DNA of 64,000 nucleotides, from positions 13,061,730 to 13,125,729 of the forward strand of contig QVOM02000034.1 in NCBI GenBank assembly GCA_003586115.2, in the 5' to 3' direction. The first letter of the stretch is position 1; every line of letters begins with the position of its first letter. Position numbers and translations under genes: made by a program. Positions 47,368-60,325 of this stretch are shown here, one piece after another. Under the pieces are notes generated by a model, which ran no database searches, had not been told where the DNA came from, and saw only the letters and a list, made by a program, of their open reading frames with translations. The stretch is from Salvator merianae. Its lineage: Eukaryota; Chordata; Lepidosauria; Squamata; Teiidae.

Positions 47368-47511
47368 GTCAAACACAAGAAATTGCTCACGGGCCCCATT
47401 CCTGTATTTGATGACACACATTCTGGCTGTCAACATTGCAGCTGGAGGACAAACCCTCCCCAGCTGTGATGTTGATGGCTAGGGGCAGTGGGCCATTTCT
47501 TGTGTTTGACG
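47368..47511. other. Long imperfect hairpin
   Basis: Outer arms TCAAACACAAGAAATTGCTC (from 47368) and CCATTTCTTGTGTTTGA (ending 47511). Inner arms CTGGCTGTCAACATTGCAGC and GCTGTGATGTTGATGGCTAG. A second short hairpin, GCATAGTGCTT / AAAGCACTATGC, follows near 47527-47573. Probably a miniature DNA element; no coding. Confidence 0.6.
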
Positions 47512-49424
47512 AGATGAGAGTTACTTGCATAGTGCTTGTCTTAAAGCACAGGGAGGAAAGCACTATGCTAGTAGTGACCTACTCTCTGCTGTGCAGCCTT
47601 TGCCATAGTTTAATCTGATCCGTAAATGAAATAACAGAAACATACACTTTTCTGAAAGAAACATGCCAGAGCTGGACAAATAGAGATACAAACAGAATTT
47701 GTCTTCTTATCAGAAGGGTTGATAGGAGACAATGCATTTCCTCCCCACAGCAGTACTAATGAAGACTTCAGATAAAGGTCTCATCCAGCACTGATATGGG
47801 GCAACCCCACCCAGCATTTTACTCCTCACAGCTTCTAACCCCCTAGTGCTATAGTTTTTTAAAAAATTAAAAAGGTAATAATGGGATAGGTTATTAGCTC
47901 AGATACTAAAGGCTAATCTTTATAGTAACCAGTGAAAACCATTAGTATGCCAACATAAACAAGGATGTTGCAAAAGAGTATTCTGGGAACAAGAGACTAT
48001 AATCAACAACTGTGTTCCTCAGAGAACAATATTCAGTTATGCCCTTTCATGCTACCCTTTCCTGGAGTTGCAAGAACTTTACAGCAAGCTTCACAAGGTC
48101 TTTTCTTTCAAAGGAAGAATCCTGGAGAATTGGCTTTTCTCTAATAATTTGTTCATTTACCAGCAAACAGAATGAAATAAGAATCAAGAGGGCTGGGAAA
48201 CTGCCATGTGAGCAGTATAATATTCAGGTAATGGGAATCTCAACCCCCCAACTTCTCCCCTTTAACCCAGACAAGGTAAACCAGTTCATTTCTACTCTGC
48301 AGGCCTTTGTTTATCAAAAGAGATCAGACAGTGGCTTTAGCACAAGTGGTCACCAAGGTCAAACCCTTCCTAAAGGCTCAAGCACCTTCAAGTTTCATTC
48401 AAGAACTATATGCTTAGAATGTAAGATGAACAAAGGGTTAGTAAAACCTTAAGGAACATTCAGTTCAGTCTAATAAATTATTTCAAAAGACTTCAGAAAG
48501 GCTTATTAAACAGACTATACAAAAATATTGCACTATCCTTGTACAGTTTCTTCTTAACTTTTCAAACTGGAATGAATGAAAGAGAGAGAAGGAAGAAGAT
48601 AAATGCTTTGCCCAAAAATTATTATTAAAGGGGAACAAAGTTCAATGAAAGTGGAAAAAGTTTTAAAGGTTTCAAGTGCATATTTAATCAGCTTATACAG
48701 ATAAACAACTGAAAATTATTTTTTTTCTGCATTCTCAACATACAATTACATTATCTGTTCATATAAGAGAGAGTTCTGCCCAGTTGTAAAATTATTAGGC
48801 ACTCTGTTCCTACAATAATTTACGGACAGAATTCCCAAGGGACAGAAAGATGAAAAAGGAAAATAACACACACAGAAACTGCACAGAAAGGGAAGAAACT
48901 AATAGAAAAACAATTCTGAGAACAAAAATTCAATTATTCATGAACTGGAAGGCAGATTTGAACAAAGCACATTTTTATTTAAAAATCTGGATTCAAGATC
49001 TATTCAATAGTTATCAGCTTAAAAGGATAGAAAGAAAGAAATCCTTGGAACTGAATGTGAATTTCTGCAATTTCTGAGGAGATCCTAATAAAACCTTTTC
49101 TGTGACTTTAGAATATCTTCCTTTGCAGAGCTAAGTTTATGTTGATTAAGAGTTCTATATTGCCCTGTTACATAAGTCTCAAAGAAGTGAAAAAGAATAA
49201 CAAAAGAAACATGAACAAAACATAAAAATACATTAAAATCCCATGAAAATATATGAGATGGTAATAATAAATAGTTACAGGACTGTATCAAGAGAGAGAT
49301 CAAGCAGAAAAATCCCACTGAACAGCACAGGCCACAGTATATGTATTTTTCCATTTTCCAAATGTCTGCTAAAGGTATCTTCAAGAGACATCTCAAATTG
49401 GCTAGATGGCCTGTGAGTACAGTA

Positions 49425-49580
49425 GTTAGAGTGTCAAAAGCTCAAATTCCCATCCCGTGTTAGTTTTTGCCTCCCAATTCAGCCTATGTGATGGGGCTGC
49501 TATGAGAATGAAATGGAGAATAAAGTGAATAACGTTTGTCTTGCTGAGCTCTTCAGAAAATGAGTGTTACTATAACTGTA
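49425..49580 (+). repeat. Degenerate tRNA-derived SINE
   Basis: GAGTACAGTAGTTAGAGTGT (A-box-like), a damaged B-box region, GTGATGGGGCTGCTATGAGA, then a microsatellite at the tail position. Confidence 0.5.
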
Positions 49581-49587
49581 GGTAGGT

Positions 49588-49618
<31 letters not shown>

Positions 49619-49684
49619 CAAGAAGGAAGGAAGAAAGGAAGGAAGGAAGGAAGGAAGGAAGGAAGGAAGGAAGGAAGGAAGGAA
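49579..49684. repeat. (GGTA)n-(GGCA)n-(GGAA)n microsatellite
   Basis: Three consecutive tetranucleotide zones grown at the 3' end of a SINE. Confidence 0.96.
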
Positions 49685-49714
49685 CAGATATCAGAATCAC
49701 TGTATCTCAATTAA

Positions 49715-49835
49715 GGAGCACAAGTTTTCAAAAGAGATAGATCCTAGATTCAATCCATACCATTTTCAGTAAAAAGAAGCCAGCAAGAGATCTTGGAAAG
49801 TCTCTACCAATCTGAAAGAATATAAGAATCTTTCT
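49715..49835 (+). repeat. tRNA-derived SINE, diverged
   Basis: CCTAGATTCAATCCATACCA (B-box and following bases), then CAGCAAGAGATCTTGGAAAG. Same family as 51955-52112. Confidence 0.5.
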
Positions 49836-49859
49836 GGATTCTTACTGTGAATTTTCCTG

Positions 49860-50010
49860 AGTCAAGCACCACCATTCAGTTGGTGAAGACAAACCTGTTC
49901 ATCCATACCTTCGTTTGAAAAGGCAGTTCTCTTGTTTTTATGTTTTTTTAATTGTTATAACCTGCCCTAAACCATAAGGTATGGGGTGAGATATAAGTGT
50001 TAAGTACATA
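49860..50010 (+). repeat. L2-like LINE 3' end
   Basis: GACAAACCTGTTCATCCATA (last codons), then TTATAACCTGCCCTAAACCA, TAAGGTATGGGGTGAGATAT. Confidence 0.72.
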
Positions 50011-51954
50011 AAAGCTCTATAAAGTAAGCAAAATCCTGAAAAAAAAGACATGGGTAAGATCTATGCCAAAGGAGCACCTGAAATGCAGTAACCACAAGTC
50101 ACCACATGCAAGGAATGTGATGACATGCAGAAGTCTGCACACCACCAGTGTCCAGCCTCCTCTCTGGAGTAGAACTGACTTTCAGGAGAGCTTTTCAGCA
50201 GAGCTGTAAAAAATGCTTGCAAAAGAGGTTTCTCCCTGCCCAGTTCCATGATGCAAAGTACCAAAAATGGCCACTTTCTAGACCCTTTTCTAGAACTTTG
50301 TGTCATAGGCCTGGATGGAAACTTTCATTAACTGGCCTCAAATTCTGCACTGGCAGGGATGCATGATCCATTCCGATGGTCCTCCATTCTTCTCCTTGGT
50401 CAAAGCAAATACCCAGGCCCAAGAGTAGTCCCTTCCACCCACATCATGCCACACATGTGAATCTTGTCATGACTGCGCCAAATCAGCATAAAGAATGCAC
50501 TGAAGAGGGCAATTTTCTGTGTTCCTAAGCAAGACAGTGAAAGCAGCAAACCTAGTCCCCATATTAAAGTCCACCAAGCTGCCGCATCTGCTGTTGTAGC
50601 TTCATTTTGCCTAGGAATAATAAAGAATAGAAAGACAATTTTACCCTGCAAAGTTTCCATTTTATTTTATTAATTGAGCGATTGGCCAACAGACCCAGCA
50701 AAGCGGTAGATGCTGTTTGAGCAACTACAGCATATTTTGTTGCTCTTTGCTTGGATTGTCTTAATACACAGCTTTGTAGAGACCAGCTACCCTCGAAATA
50801 TAGGGTGCATTTAGAAAGCAGAATTATGCAGCCTCTTCCTACACAGGTAAAGGGGAAGAAGCCCTTATTAATCATTTGAGGAAAGCAGAAAAGAACATGA
50901 CCTCAAAACTTGGTGGGTTTTGCCCCCTTCCATAGCGCATAGACTTAAGCTGTTGTCCGTTAATTATTTGGGATACAGGGCAAGATAATGTGTCTGCTAC
51001 TGAAGCAAAGACATTAGACAAAAAGTTCATGTATTAAGATAGCACTATGTTGAACTACTTATAAGTATTGCATTATTTTTCAAAAGTTGATAAGCCTCTT
51101 CCCTAGAAAAATGAAACAATTAAAAAAAAGTCACGTTGCAAGTAACAGTTTCCTGTCTCTGCTACAAACATCATAAAGCATAGCATTTTCAGTTGGGTGA
51201 AAACCACAATGAGGAACTTGGCTGTGTACAACATCCTAGACGTTTTGTCTTCTGCATCACAGGAGTTTTCTGAACAGAATCGTCTTTCTGCAAATGTCTT
51301 GCTTGCATCATCGGTGCAAATGTTTTCTTCCTTGATTGGTGGTGGAATATATAGCAGCTAGTCCTCTGCTACCAGCTAAGGAACAAAACATTCACACTGG
51401 TGATGCTGTCTAGCTTGGTGGCAAATTACCTGCAGAAAGAGACTCAGCTTAGAGAACTCCTACAATTCAGCACTGTAACCCTGAATTATAGCAACTTTCT
51501 TACTGTAACAACTTTTTGTCTTAAAAACTGGGAAAACTTAACCATTATGGTAACACAATACCTGCTTCTCCCCACTACTAACTTCCACAGTCAGTCTGTT
51601 ATACATTTGTAATAAAAAGTCTATTTTGTAGATGTGGCCCATCAACTATAAAAGAAGACATGTTCCAAATGCATGACTTTCATGAATGTTAGCAATATAA
51701 ATCATATTAAGGGGGACTGCTGGTAAGGAAGATGAATTACACAAGAGCAAACAAGGTGAAAGTCTGCCTGCAGTGACACATTTCTCTGGTTTACGACTTC
51801 TCACGTGAAGTCCATATATTCAAGCTTTACATCTGTTTGGATCTCTTTCTCAGTTCCAACATTGCACAATACTTTTTCAAAGTATTAACTTCCATTGTGA
51901 TAGCTGCACAAATATCATGAAAAATGCTAATAACAAAGCAATGAGCACATGGCT

Positions 51955-52112
51955 TAATAGTGGAGCATAAATCTACATACAGAAGGTTACCAGATTAAAT
52001 CCCAGCACCTCTCTGAGCAGGGTAGAGATCCTAAACCTGTAACCAGTATAGACAATACTGAGGCAAATGGACCTAGAGTCTGACATGGAATAAGGCTGCC
52101 CTATAAAAGTAA
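51955..52112 (+). repeat. tRNA-derived SINE
   Basis: ACATACAGAAGGTTACCAGA, TTAAATCCCAGCACCTCTCT, CAGTATAGACAATACTGAGG, AAATGGACCTAGAGTCTGAC, ATAAGGCTGCC: head-to-tail match to a common squamate SINE. Confidence 0.75.
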
Positions 52113-53167
52113 TAGCCTGAAAATTCTAATGACAGGGTGGAGCTTCTTGGTTAACTAGAATTCCCTGTAAAGGCCAGATATCACTCTTCTATTCTGCAAT
52201 GCATGCATCCTTCAGTACTTCATCAAGAATGCCGTAGAGTTGCTGAACTACAACAGCAATAACATGTTTGGCAGGTTCATTTGCAAGGAAGACGTGCAGT
52301 CTTATTGATTTATACCATTCTATGAACTGCCATATCATAGAATGTGAGATGAAGTAGGACTCCCTCAATCCCCTGTAGTCCCAAACATGCCCCTATGAGC
52401 TCTTTGGAGCAATTTTTTTCAATTTAGGCCCTTTCTGTCCTGCCCCCTTATTCCAGATAATTTCCCAAATAAGGGGCAACAGTCTACACATTAGTGCAGA
52501 TTAGGTGAAGTTCCACCATCATGCTTCATCTACATTGGCACCCACTCTAGCCTAGTATACACCTCTTTAAAGAGGCCTACAACCGACCCAGTGCTAACAT
52601 ACCAGACCACAAGTGTGTGGAAGGCACACTCCTGTGGTTCTGTATACTACTGGGAATCCTTTTCAATGGTGCTCCAGGAAGTGCTGCTGGAAGTGAGTCT
52701 GCACCAAAACCAACCAGGCTGGAAACCCCGAAGGCTGTTTGGAGCCTTGCCAATGTCTCTGAGGGTTCTCCACAGGCAGTAGCAAGGGCTGGAATAGAAC
52801 TGGCTGTCCATGTGCGGAGAGTCCTGTTTCACTTCACGAGCAACCCATTCCAGTTTGGGAAAGGTTGTTCTGGGATGAGGCAGCCCACCCTGTCCTGGAA
52901 CTCTGTATGTAAGTATAAAAAGGGCCTGAGACACTCTTATAATGCATTATTATAATGTAGACAATGTGAAGTGAAATGGCAAAGCACCCAACTTTTGTAA
53001 CAAAATGATAATGGTAATTACAATGCTTTGTCATGAGTGATGCCTACATAATAAAATTACTGATAACAGATGACAGACTATCTGGTATATCTTCTTCTTT
53101 TTGAAGAAACGATAGCTATTCCAAAATCCAACAAACCAGCAGTTCAGGGATTTCAGAAAACTAGTTC

Positions 53168-53475
53168 TAGAGTAAGGATGTGAGGTTCATGTTCATAAGG
53201 TCTGTTCGGTGTTTGAGGCAGCCATGCACCTCATTTGAGCTTACCTTAACTTATATATTGCTCCTTGGATGTCCTTACCAGCTGTTCTAAAAAATACTGC
53301 AATTATGTCATTGTGACATTTAAGGTGGCAATGTGTATCCCTGTCCCCTCACTTGAGAAAGGACAGGAAGGGAATCCAAGGACTGAGAGGTGAGCTAAGG
53401 TAAGCTCAGGTAAGAAATGTGGATGATTTGAGAGGCCATACAAATATTATGAATGTGAAATTCATACACCCCAAT
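53168..53475. other. Possible old DNA element
   Basis: GGATGTGAGGTTCATGTTCA on the left and ATGAATGTGAAATTCATACA on the right form a loose inverted pair 280 bases apart. Weak. Confidence 0.25.
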
Positions 53476-53679
53476 TCTAGAGACCTTGGGGGGAGGGACC
53501 CCATTTCAAAATAGTCATTAAAAAAAAACACACACATTTGCATACAGCTTTCCATAAAGCATCATGAAATGGTTTACAGTACTGGAGTGTGCAATCTGCA
53601 CAAAGACTTTACAGCTATGGTAAAAGACTGTAATTTCATGAATATTCAAAATCCTAATGTTCCTGTGTAGAGGCAATGA

Positions 53680-53835
53680 TAAGGAGACCCCAAGTTGAAC
53701 CCGGTTCCTAGTGACCATGTGATCTATGCAGGGTTTTTTGCAATAATACAGAAGTGGCTTCCATTCTCTTCATAGCTGCTGGGGACTGAACTGGGACAAC
53801 TGTTCTGTCACTGAGTCATAGCCACAATCTTTTGT
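53680..53835 (-). repeat. tRNA-derived SINE, diverged
   Basis: The complement starts GTGGCTATGACTCAGTGACA (A-box-like), then CCCAGTTCAGTCCCCAGCAG (B-box), and a body with GAAGCCACTTCTGTATTATT. Confidence 0.6.
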
Positions 53836-54164
53836 GTGTGCAGTCACTTCAAAAAGCACTAACGTAAACCACTCAATGATTTTGCAGGAAACAGGGAGTG
53901 GAGAGGTAGATTTAAATCCCTTTGTTCTAAAGAACATTTGCAAGAACCATTACATCTGCTTGAAAGGATTTCATGCATAACACGGAAGTTAAAATGAGAG
54001 AATACCATGCTCTTAAAGTAAAAGAGAAATTAGAATACACTTATAGAATTACGCACATATGGTATTTCAAATCTCCTTCTCTGCCCAGTATTTTGCTCCC
54101 TTCGTAGCAAGATTATGTTTTTAATGGGAAACAACATATAAACATTTTAAATAAATGTTTGTTT

Positions 54165-55035
54165 ATTTAATTTTATTTATTTAAGAGTAGATATCCCACC
54201 TTTCACCCAAAGATCCCAGGGTGGGTCACAGTAAAAATATAAAATATAATTAAAACATATTCCTCCAGAGAAAGGCTGTTCCAAAGTCTCGGGGTCACCA
54301 CAGAAAAGGCCCTCTTCTGTGTCCCTGCCCCTTGCCCCTCTGAAAGAGAGGGAGCTACAATGCCCTCTCTTTGAATTCTCAGTTCTTGGGCAGGCGTACA
54401 TGGGAGAAAATGCTTCTTCAGATAACTGAGACCCAAGCCATTTAGGGCTTTGTATGTTAGCATCAACACCTTTAATTGGGCTCTGTAATGAATAGGCAAC
54501 ACATGCATATCTTTCAGGACCGGTATAATGCGTGTCCAGCCAGAAACTTTCATCAGCAGTTGACCTGCTGCATTCTGCACTAGTTTCAGCTTCCAGATCA
54601 TTTTCAAGGGTAACCCTGTGCAGAGTGCATTACCATAGTCTAATCTGGAGTTTGCCAAAGCATGGATCACTGTGGCCAAAGTTGACAAACCAGTCGAAGA
54701 TGGAGGCAGGCACTCCTGGCTACCACTGCCACATGGTCTCAAATGACAGCAATAAATTCAGGAGCACACACCTATTATTTCTGGGGCAAAACAATACCAT
54801 CCAGAATTAGGTGTCCCTTAACGTCCTGGACCCAGGATGCAGTGACAAACAGTACCTCCATCTTGTCTGGATTCAGTTTCTATTTATTGGTTCACACCCA
54901 ACCCAATACTGCCCCCAGGCAGCAATCAAGCACCTGAACTGCCCCTCCTGACTCAGAAGGAACAGATAGATTTGGGTGTCATCAGTGTATTGATGGCACC
55001 TCACTCCAAAATTCCTGAGGACTCCCAATGATTAT
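54165..55035 (-). mobile_element. L2/CR1-group LINE fragment, RT active site to 3' end
   Basis: Minus strand. The RT box QYTDDTQIYLF is readable near 54990. The C-terminal domain follows in one frame of 179 codons (54742-54203): ALANSRLDYGNALCTGLPLK, LKLVQNAAGQLL, LPIHYRAQLKVLMLTYKALN, TQKRAFSVVTPRLWNSLSLE. The 3' end has the L2-like terminus (ATCCCACCTTTCACCCAAAG on the plus strand). Frames are broken between these parts, and the element is truncated upstream of the active site. Confidence 0.85.
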
Positions 55036-57129
55036 TATAAATAAATAAATATAAAAGTGATTAAATGATTGTTTAAAGCTCCAAATCAACTATTTTCCTT
55101 ATATATAAAATATTGTTAAAAAAATAGAACCACAGAAGAGGTGGTGAAATTTCTGGAAGAACGCATATCGCCAAAATCTCATTTTGAGTTATCATTGCTT
55201 CACTCTTCTCTGCAATGCTGAACTAAATCTCGCACAACTCTCACATGTCTACCTATCCTCATGTGGAAAATTTCAGCAACCAACTAGTTAAAAGGGGGGG
55301 AGCAGAAAGCACAAACCATTTCACATTGTTCACAGAACTCTCCTAGCAGCCTAGAGGTTAAAGCCATAGTCAGACTATTTATAAACAACAGCAATGCAGT
55401 TTCTACAGATCTCACTTACAAAGACTGGCTTCACTGCCTTAAAAGGTTGCTAGAACAACAGGGGACAAAAATCCAGAAAAAGCACAAGCTATTTTTAATT
55501 ACGTTATCCAGAACATAGTTGTTGCTGAATCCCAAAACAAGGGACTTAACCAGTTAAGAAAAACTAAGCTCAATATATTAACATTTTGTGTTAAATATTA
55601 ACTCCTATTGTGTAACGGAATGTATCAGTATAAGAAATGGAAGGACGTAAAGACTAAGCATTCCTGAATGGCAATGGATCCTAAGAATTTTCTCGCCCTT
55701 TTCTTAAATCTGCCTTCAGACCGTCCGTCTGCATTTACAAGTACTAGGTGAGTTTACAAATTCTGACATTTATCTGTTTTTAAAGACAACAGCCTGGTCT
55801 AAAGTTACTGGTAATTTACAGTACAAAACATCTTGCAAAACAGCTCACTGAAATCACTGGCACTTAGTTCTGAGTAATCATGCAAATGACTGTATCGTAA
55901 AAGAAAAATGTATATAAGTCTAAGCTGCCCCGATCTTTTTAAAACACACTATTTTAAGGGACACGTCTTCAAAAACATTTGTTACCAGTGCCATCTTTTA
56001 AAAACATTACATAAGGAAAAATTTTGTTAGTTCCTTTCAACTTCAGTTTACTTCATTCTATTTACACCATGACTCTGTAAATTCCAAATCCTCGCCTTTT
56101 GAGTTTTCAGAAAACACAACTCTTCTTGCTTGTGAACAAAATAGATAGGCAACAATTAATATTAACTTTTAGGGAACATTCACTTTTATGTTTAAAACTT
56201 TTTTAAAAAAAATCGCATTGAAAAACAAAACTGTTGGATACACTTATTCATCATTTCTATTCTGTTAAGTGTAATCTTCAGATTTTGTTGGATTTCTAAA
56301 ACTTACTCCATTCTCTAGATCACAAATAGCTTACCAAATGAGAAGAGTTTCACCCACACACCCAGAATGTGTACTACCATGGTCATGAAAGAATCCTGGA
56401 AGCATTCAGGCATTTGAGCTTCTAAAACCCCTGTATATTTTCTTTGAAACTCCTCTATACTCTAACCCGGGTTTTGCATCAATCATATACTCCCCAATGC
56501 AGAACTACGTGACTCACTTGGTTCTGTTACATCATGAATTATATGATTTAGTGTCTCTTGGAAACTGCTATGTGGAACATATTTCCTTGCAAAGGCAGCA
56601 AGGCTTGCAAACTTCTGCTTTTGCCTTATGTACACCAATTCTTTGCTGTCCACAACGCATTGAGACCATGCGGTGGAAGAAAACATAAAAATGATACAGA
56701 TGAGCCAATCAATCATCCATACTTTCTCTCTGCCTGGACTTTTACTATTATTAGCTCATTTTGTTAAATAAATCAAATTTTTCAGTGATAAGATTTGTAA
56801 TCTGAGGAAAAGGATCCCCTCTCTCCTTCCTGATCACAGATTGTAGTTGAAAACTCTGGTTTGGATAAAGAAATGGGAAGGTATTTAGTCGAGCCCATAT
56901 AAGTTTAAATCTTTAATTTAATTTTTAGTTTTTTATTTTGTTTTAGATATTATTATTCATTCTATTTATTTTGCTATAGAACTTTTTTATATGACATTAA
57001 GTGTTTAGGATGATTTTTGTGTGAACCCAATTAGATATGGAGAAAGGAAATTTGTATAATTTATAATTTACTGCCCTGTTATAGTAATTTTTCCATAAGT
57101 GCTGTTTGCTTTCCTAAATATGTGAAAAT

Positions 57130-57316
57130 CTATTGTTAGGTTCTGCCGAGTTATGGCCTACTCCTGGTTGACTGTATGGGGACCTCTATGCAGTTTTCTT
57201 GAAGGAGGTACAGAAACAGGCTTACCATTGCCTACTTCTGTGGAGAGGCTGGGGATCAAACTGTCAACCCTCTGCTTTCCAGGTTGACTGCATTACCACT
57301 GAGCTACAGCGCCTCC
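57130..57316 (-). repeat. tRNA-derived SINE (head and body)
   Basis: The complement starts GGAGGCGCTGTAGCTCAGTG (A-box), has a B-box-like AGTTTGATCCCC, a body AGGCAATGGTAAGCC, and ends near GGAGTAGGCCATAACTCGGC. Same family as 24655-24846. Confidence 0.8.
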
Positions 57317-60204
57317 CTATATGAAAATAGGATACATGAAACCTAAACACTGAAGAGAGTTTTCAATTGACCAATGTATTTCCCATGAGTTATTCCAGAA
57401 TCCTACCAGGGTTGCCATTAAAGTAATGAGAACAGCATTTCTGCAGATTTGAAAGATGAATAGAAGAGCAAATTTCAACACACAGGTGCAGCTTCTAGTA
57501 CAGGAAAGCTGTGTCAAATCTCCCTCTTCCATGCAACTGTTAATAGAAATGTGCACAAATAAGTTCATTATGCTGTTTGCAGCATATGAACCTGTCAAAA
57601 AGGGTCAGGTTTGCAAGGCAAGTCTCTATGAAGGTGAGGGGAAGGCCAAGAGCAGGTGAGCACTTATGGGGATAAAAGGTAAAACTGTGTGCCTTTGTCA
57701 CCTTTCCCAACCTCTCTGCTTCCACTTCCAGCAGACATTGCAGCCAGAAGTGACTTCATGGAATGGTTCATTGTAATCTGTAGCTGCCAGACCTTTGTGC
57801 AGCCCTGCCAAGTGTGAATGTGATGAGGAAATCTCCCCTTCTCGATATGCAACACTAGTATCCTCACATCTGGGTATGGTGAAAACTGACACCAGTATGT
57901 ATCCATACATGCATACAATTCTAAGTTACATGATCATCTGTGTGGTACACACTTTACCCCGCATGTTGTGTAGCAGGCAAAGTGAGACTTCATGTAATCT
58001 GAACTGTGTAGTTTCTCTTGCCTTCCTCAGTACCCAATTAATCACCTCCTTAATGAAGCTCCAGTGACCTGCACAGGTTTAGAAGTACTGGTCTAAATAA
58101 GTAAATGCTTCAGTCTAGCCCAGCAACAGCGCTCAAGTCTTTTAAGGGAATATGCTCCAGCCATGTTATCTGAATTTCTTAAGTGAAGTTGCTGGAGATT
58201 GAATCTATTGTTCTTTAGCCTCTTCATCTTTAACCATCTTTAACTTAAATATATGAAAATCTTTTCTCAATTTTGGGAATACACTGTGTCTACACCTTTA
58301 TTATTGTGGTTTCAAATGGCTAATTTTTCCTTCTGTTTGTCATTTATAATACTTTATTTCTTTGTGTATTTCTATCACATTCTATTGTGTGTTAACAAAA
58401 GAAACTAAATACAGAATCTGTCTATTTAAATGGCATCTAGGACTACTTTTGAAAACTTCCTATTCCCCAGATATTTTGGATTGTAGTAACAATCAGGCCT
58501 AGTTGGAAAGTGAATAACCCTGCCCTAAGAGACTCAGAGAAGAACAAAAGAAGAACAGCTTGTGACAAGAGGTAGAAAAACTATATTCAAACGCACTCTA
58601 TGGCAGGACACGTGGAGTCCAGACTTGCTGGATTTGTTTTATTTAACTTTCTCAGAGAGTGCAACTTCATCTAGAACAGGTAAAATTCCTAATTCCCAGA
58701 CACAGGAGCTTCCTATCCATACAGTCACTCACTTATCAGAATTCATCCTCAATTTACTGACCTTCATCTGACTTCATCACTGCATCCAGACAATGGTCCT
58801 AGACATTCAAAACCTCTTTTGGGACAAAGGTTATGGAGAAAAGTAGTTGATGACACCTGCAGAACCACTTACGGTCCATGTGAAAAGTGCCACCCCAATT
58901 AACTGGGTGTGCATTCTGGGTGTGTTTTGCCATGGTGAGACTTTAAATATAGTGGTTGCTTCTTCATAACCTTCTCTCTTTTTACATCAGATAATCCATA
59001 TCTCCTTAGTAGGCAAAAGCTATGAGAAGGGCGAAAAAAACCTTCCTGGTGAGTAGTTACATGCAAGAAGACTTTAAAACTTTTATTGGTCTGAGGTATA
59101 AGCCAATCTTTGTCAGTAATGTTAATATAAGAACATATCTGTAGCGTATCCAAGGGACTGGTGTTTACATAAAATCTAAGATGTTCTACCTCTCTCTTCC
59201 TTTTCATCTGTTTATATGTAAACAGTTTTTTTTTTTAAAAAAGAATAGGCGTAACTCAACAAGGGTTGGTGGCAAAATGGTCTGGATTGATTTCTGTTGC
59301 CATTTTAACTAAGAAACTAAAGTACAGTTCAAAAAAGGATCCTCAGTTTCTTTCCTTTTAATTGCACAGAAGCCTGCAAACAGATCTTAATCCCTGGTGA
59401 AACTTTTTTCTCCCTCAGGACCCACTTCCCAGGGACTTACCAGACATGCTAAAAACACCAGCATCCTCCCAGTATTCCCACTGAGGCTCACAGAGCTGCC
59501 TGATACCATCTCCGGCTTCAGTTAGTTCCCACCAAAAGGCTGGATTTAAGAAAATGTGGGAGTTCCAAGTATTTCTTAAAAGCTTCAATGTGTTTTTCCT
59601 TTGCTAACATCTGGAGCAACTGACATAACACTGGATCATTCAACTGGGAACTTTGCTTCTGGTGTGAAAATAACGAAGTGAAAAGGACCAGAGGAGCAAG
59701 CTCCTGGATGAACTATCTGGTGCTGTGCTGACATTTTTTAAACAGCTGATATTTAGGTGGCATCCCTAGTCTCATGAGCTTGGAACTCTAGTAGATGTTT
59801 AATCTGAAAGCAGGAAAAAACAGCTTCAAGCTGTGGATCTCTCAACCTGCATTTTTGCTGCTTGTCTGGAAACTATTTTCAGAACATCTGGGTCTTTCTT
59901 ATCCTGAAAATAAGATCACTAATTCCCTTTTGCCAAATCCTTATATCTACAGCACATAGCATTTTCTGAAAGCGATGAAAAGGTTTAGTGTGGTTCATCT
60001 TAATGGCAGTTATTCTGCCATTAATCACTTTTTATGCAGTCTTGGAAGTAAAAAGAAAACCCAGCCTTTAATAGGTTTTGGAAGATTCTGCTATGTTCCA
60101 CAAAGGGACAGTGTATAACATGATGATATATCTTAAATCTGAATTAATGACCAGCCTAAAAAGTTCTGGGAGACAAAACTGGAGACAACTTTTACAGATA
60201 AGGA

Positions 60205-60325
60205 ATTTATTTATTATTTGCATTTTTATCCCACCCTATACCCGAAAGTATCAGGACACGTTACAACACCAAAAACCAATATAAAATGAACATACTAAAA
60301 CAATAACAGTGTCTGAAAATGAGGC
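60205..60325 (-). repeat. L2-like LINE 3' end
   Basis: TTATTTGCATTTTTATCCCA, CCCTATACCCGAAAGTATCA, AACATACTAAAACAATAACA: complement of the 24460-24522 terminus. Confidence 0.75.

Noticed and set aside
52190..52345. Minus-strand open stretch FIEWYKSIRLHVFLANEPAK ending in ILDEVLKDACIAE and a stop, after an AG
   Set aside because: Looks protein-like but has no recognised partner exon or homology; could be chance.
56483..56716. Minus-strand ORF of 77 residues with KFASLAAFARKYVPHSSFQE and a GTGAGT donor; a second open stretch at 56338-56461 reads IEEFQRKYTGVLEAQMPEC
   Set aside because: The implied intron would be under 60 bases, the acceptor has no pyrimidine tract, and the opposite strand is equally open. 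It has a helical look, loosely like an albumin or four-helix domain, but no firm match.
59441..59509. Minus-strand ORF start (MVSGSS...MLVFLACL) ending at a perfect GTAAGT donor, like a signal-peptide exon
   Set aside because: No supported following exon and no known protein recognised; a chance ORF of 23 codons next to a donor is common.
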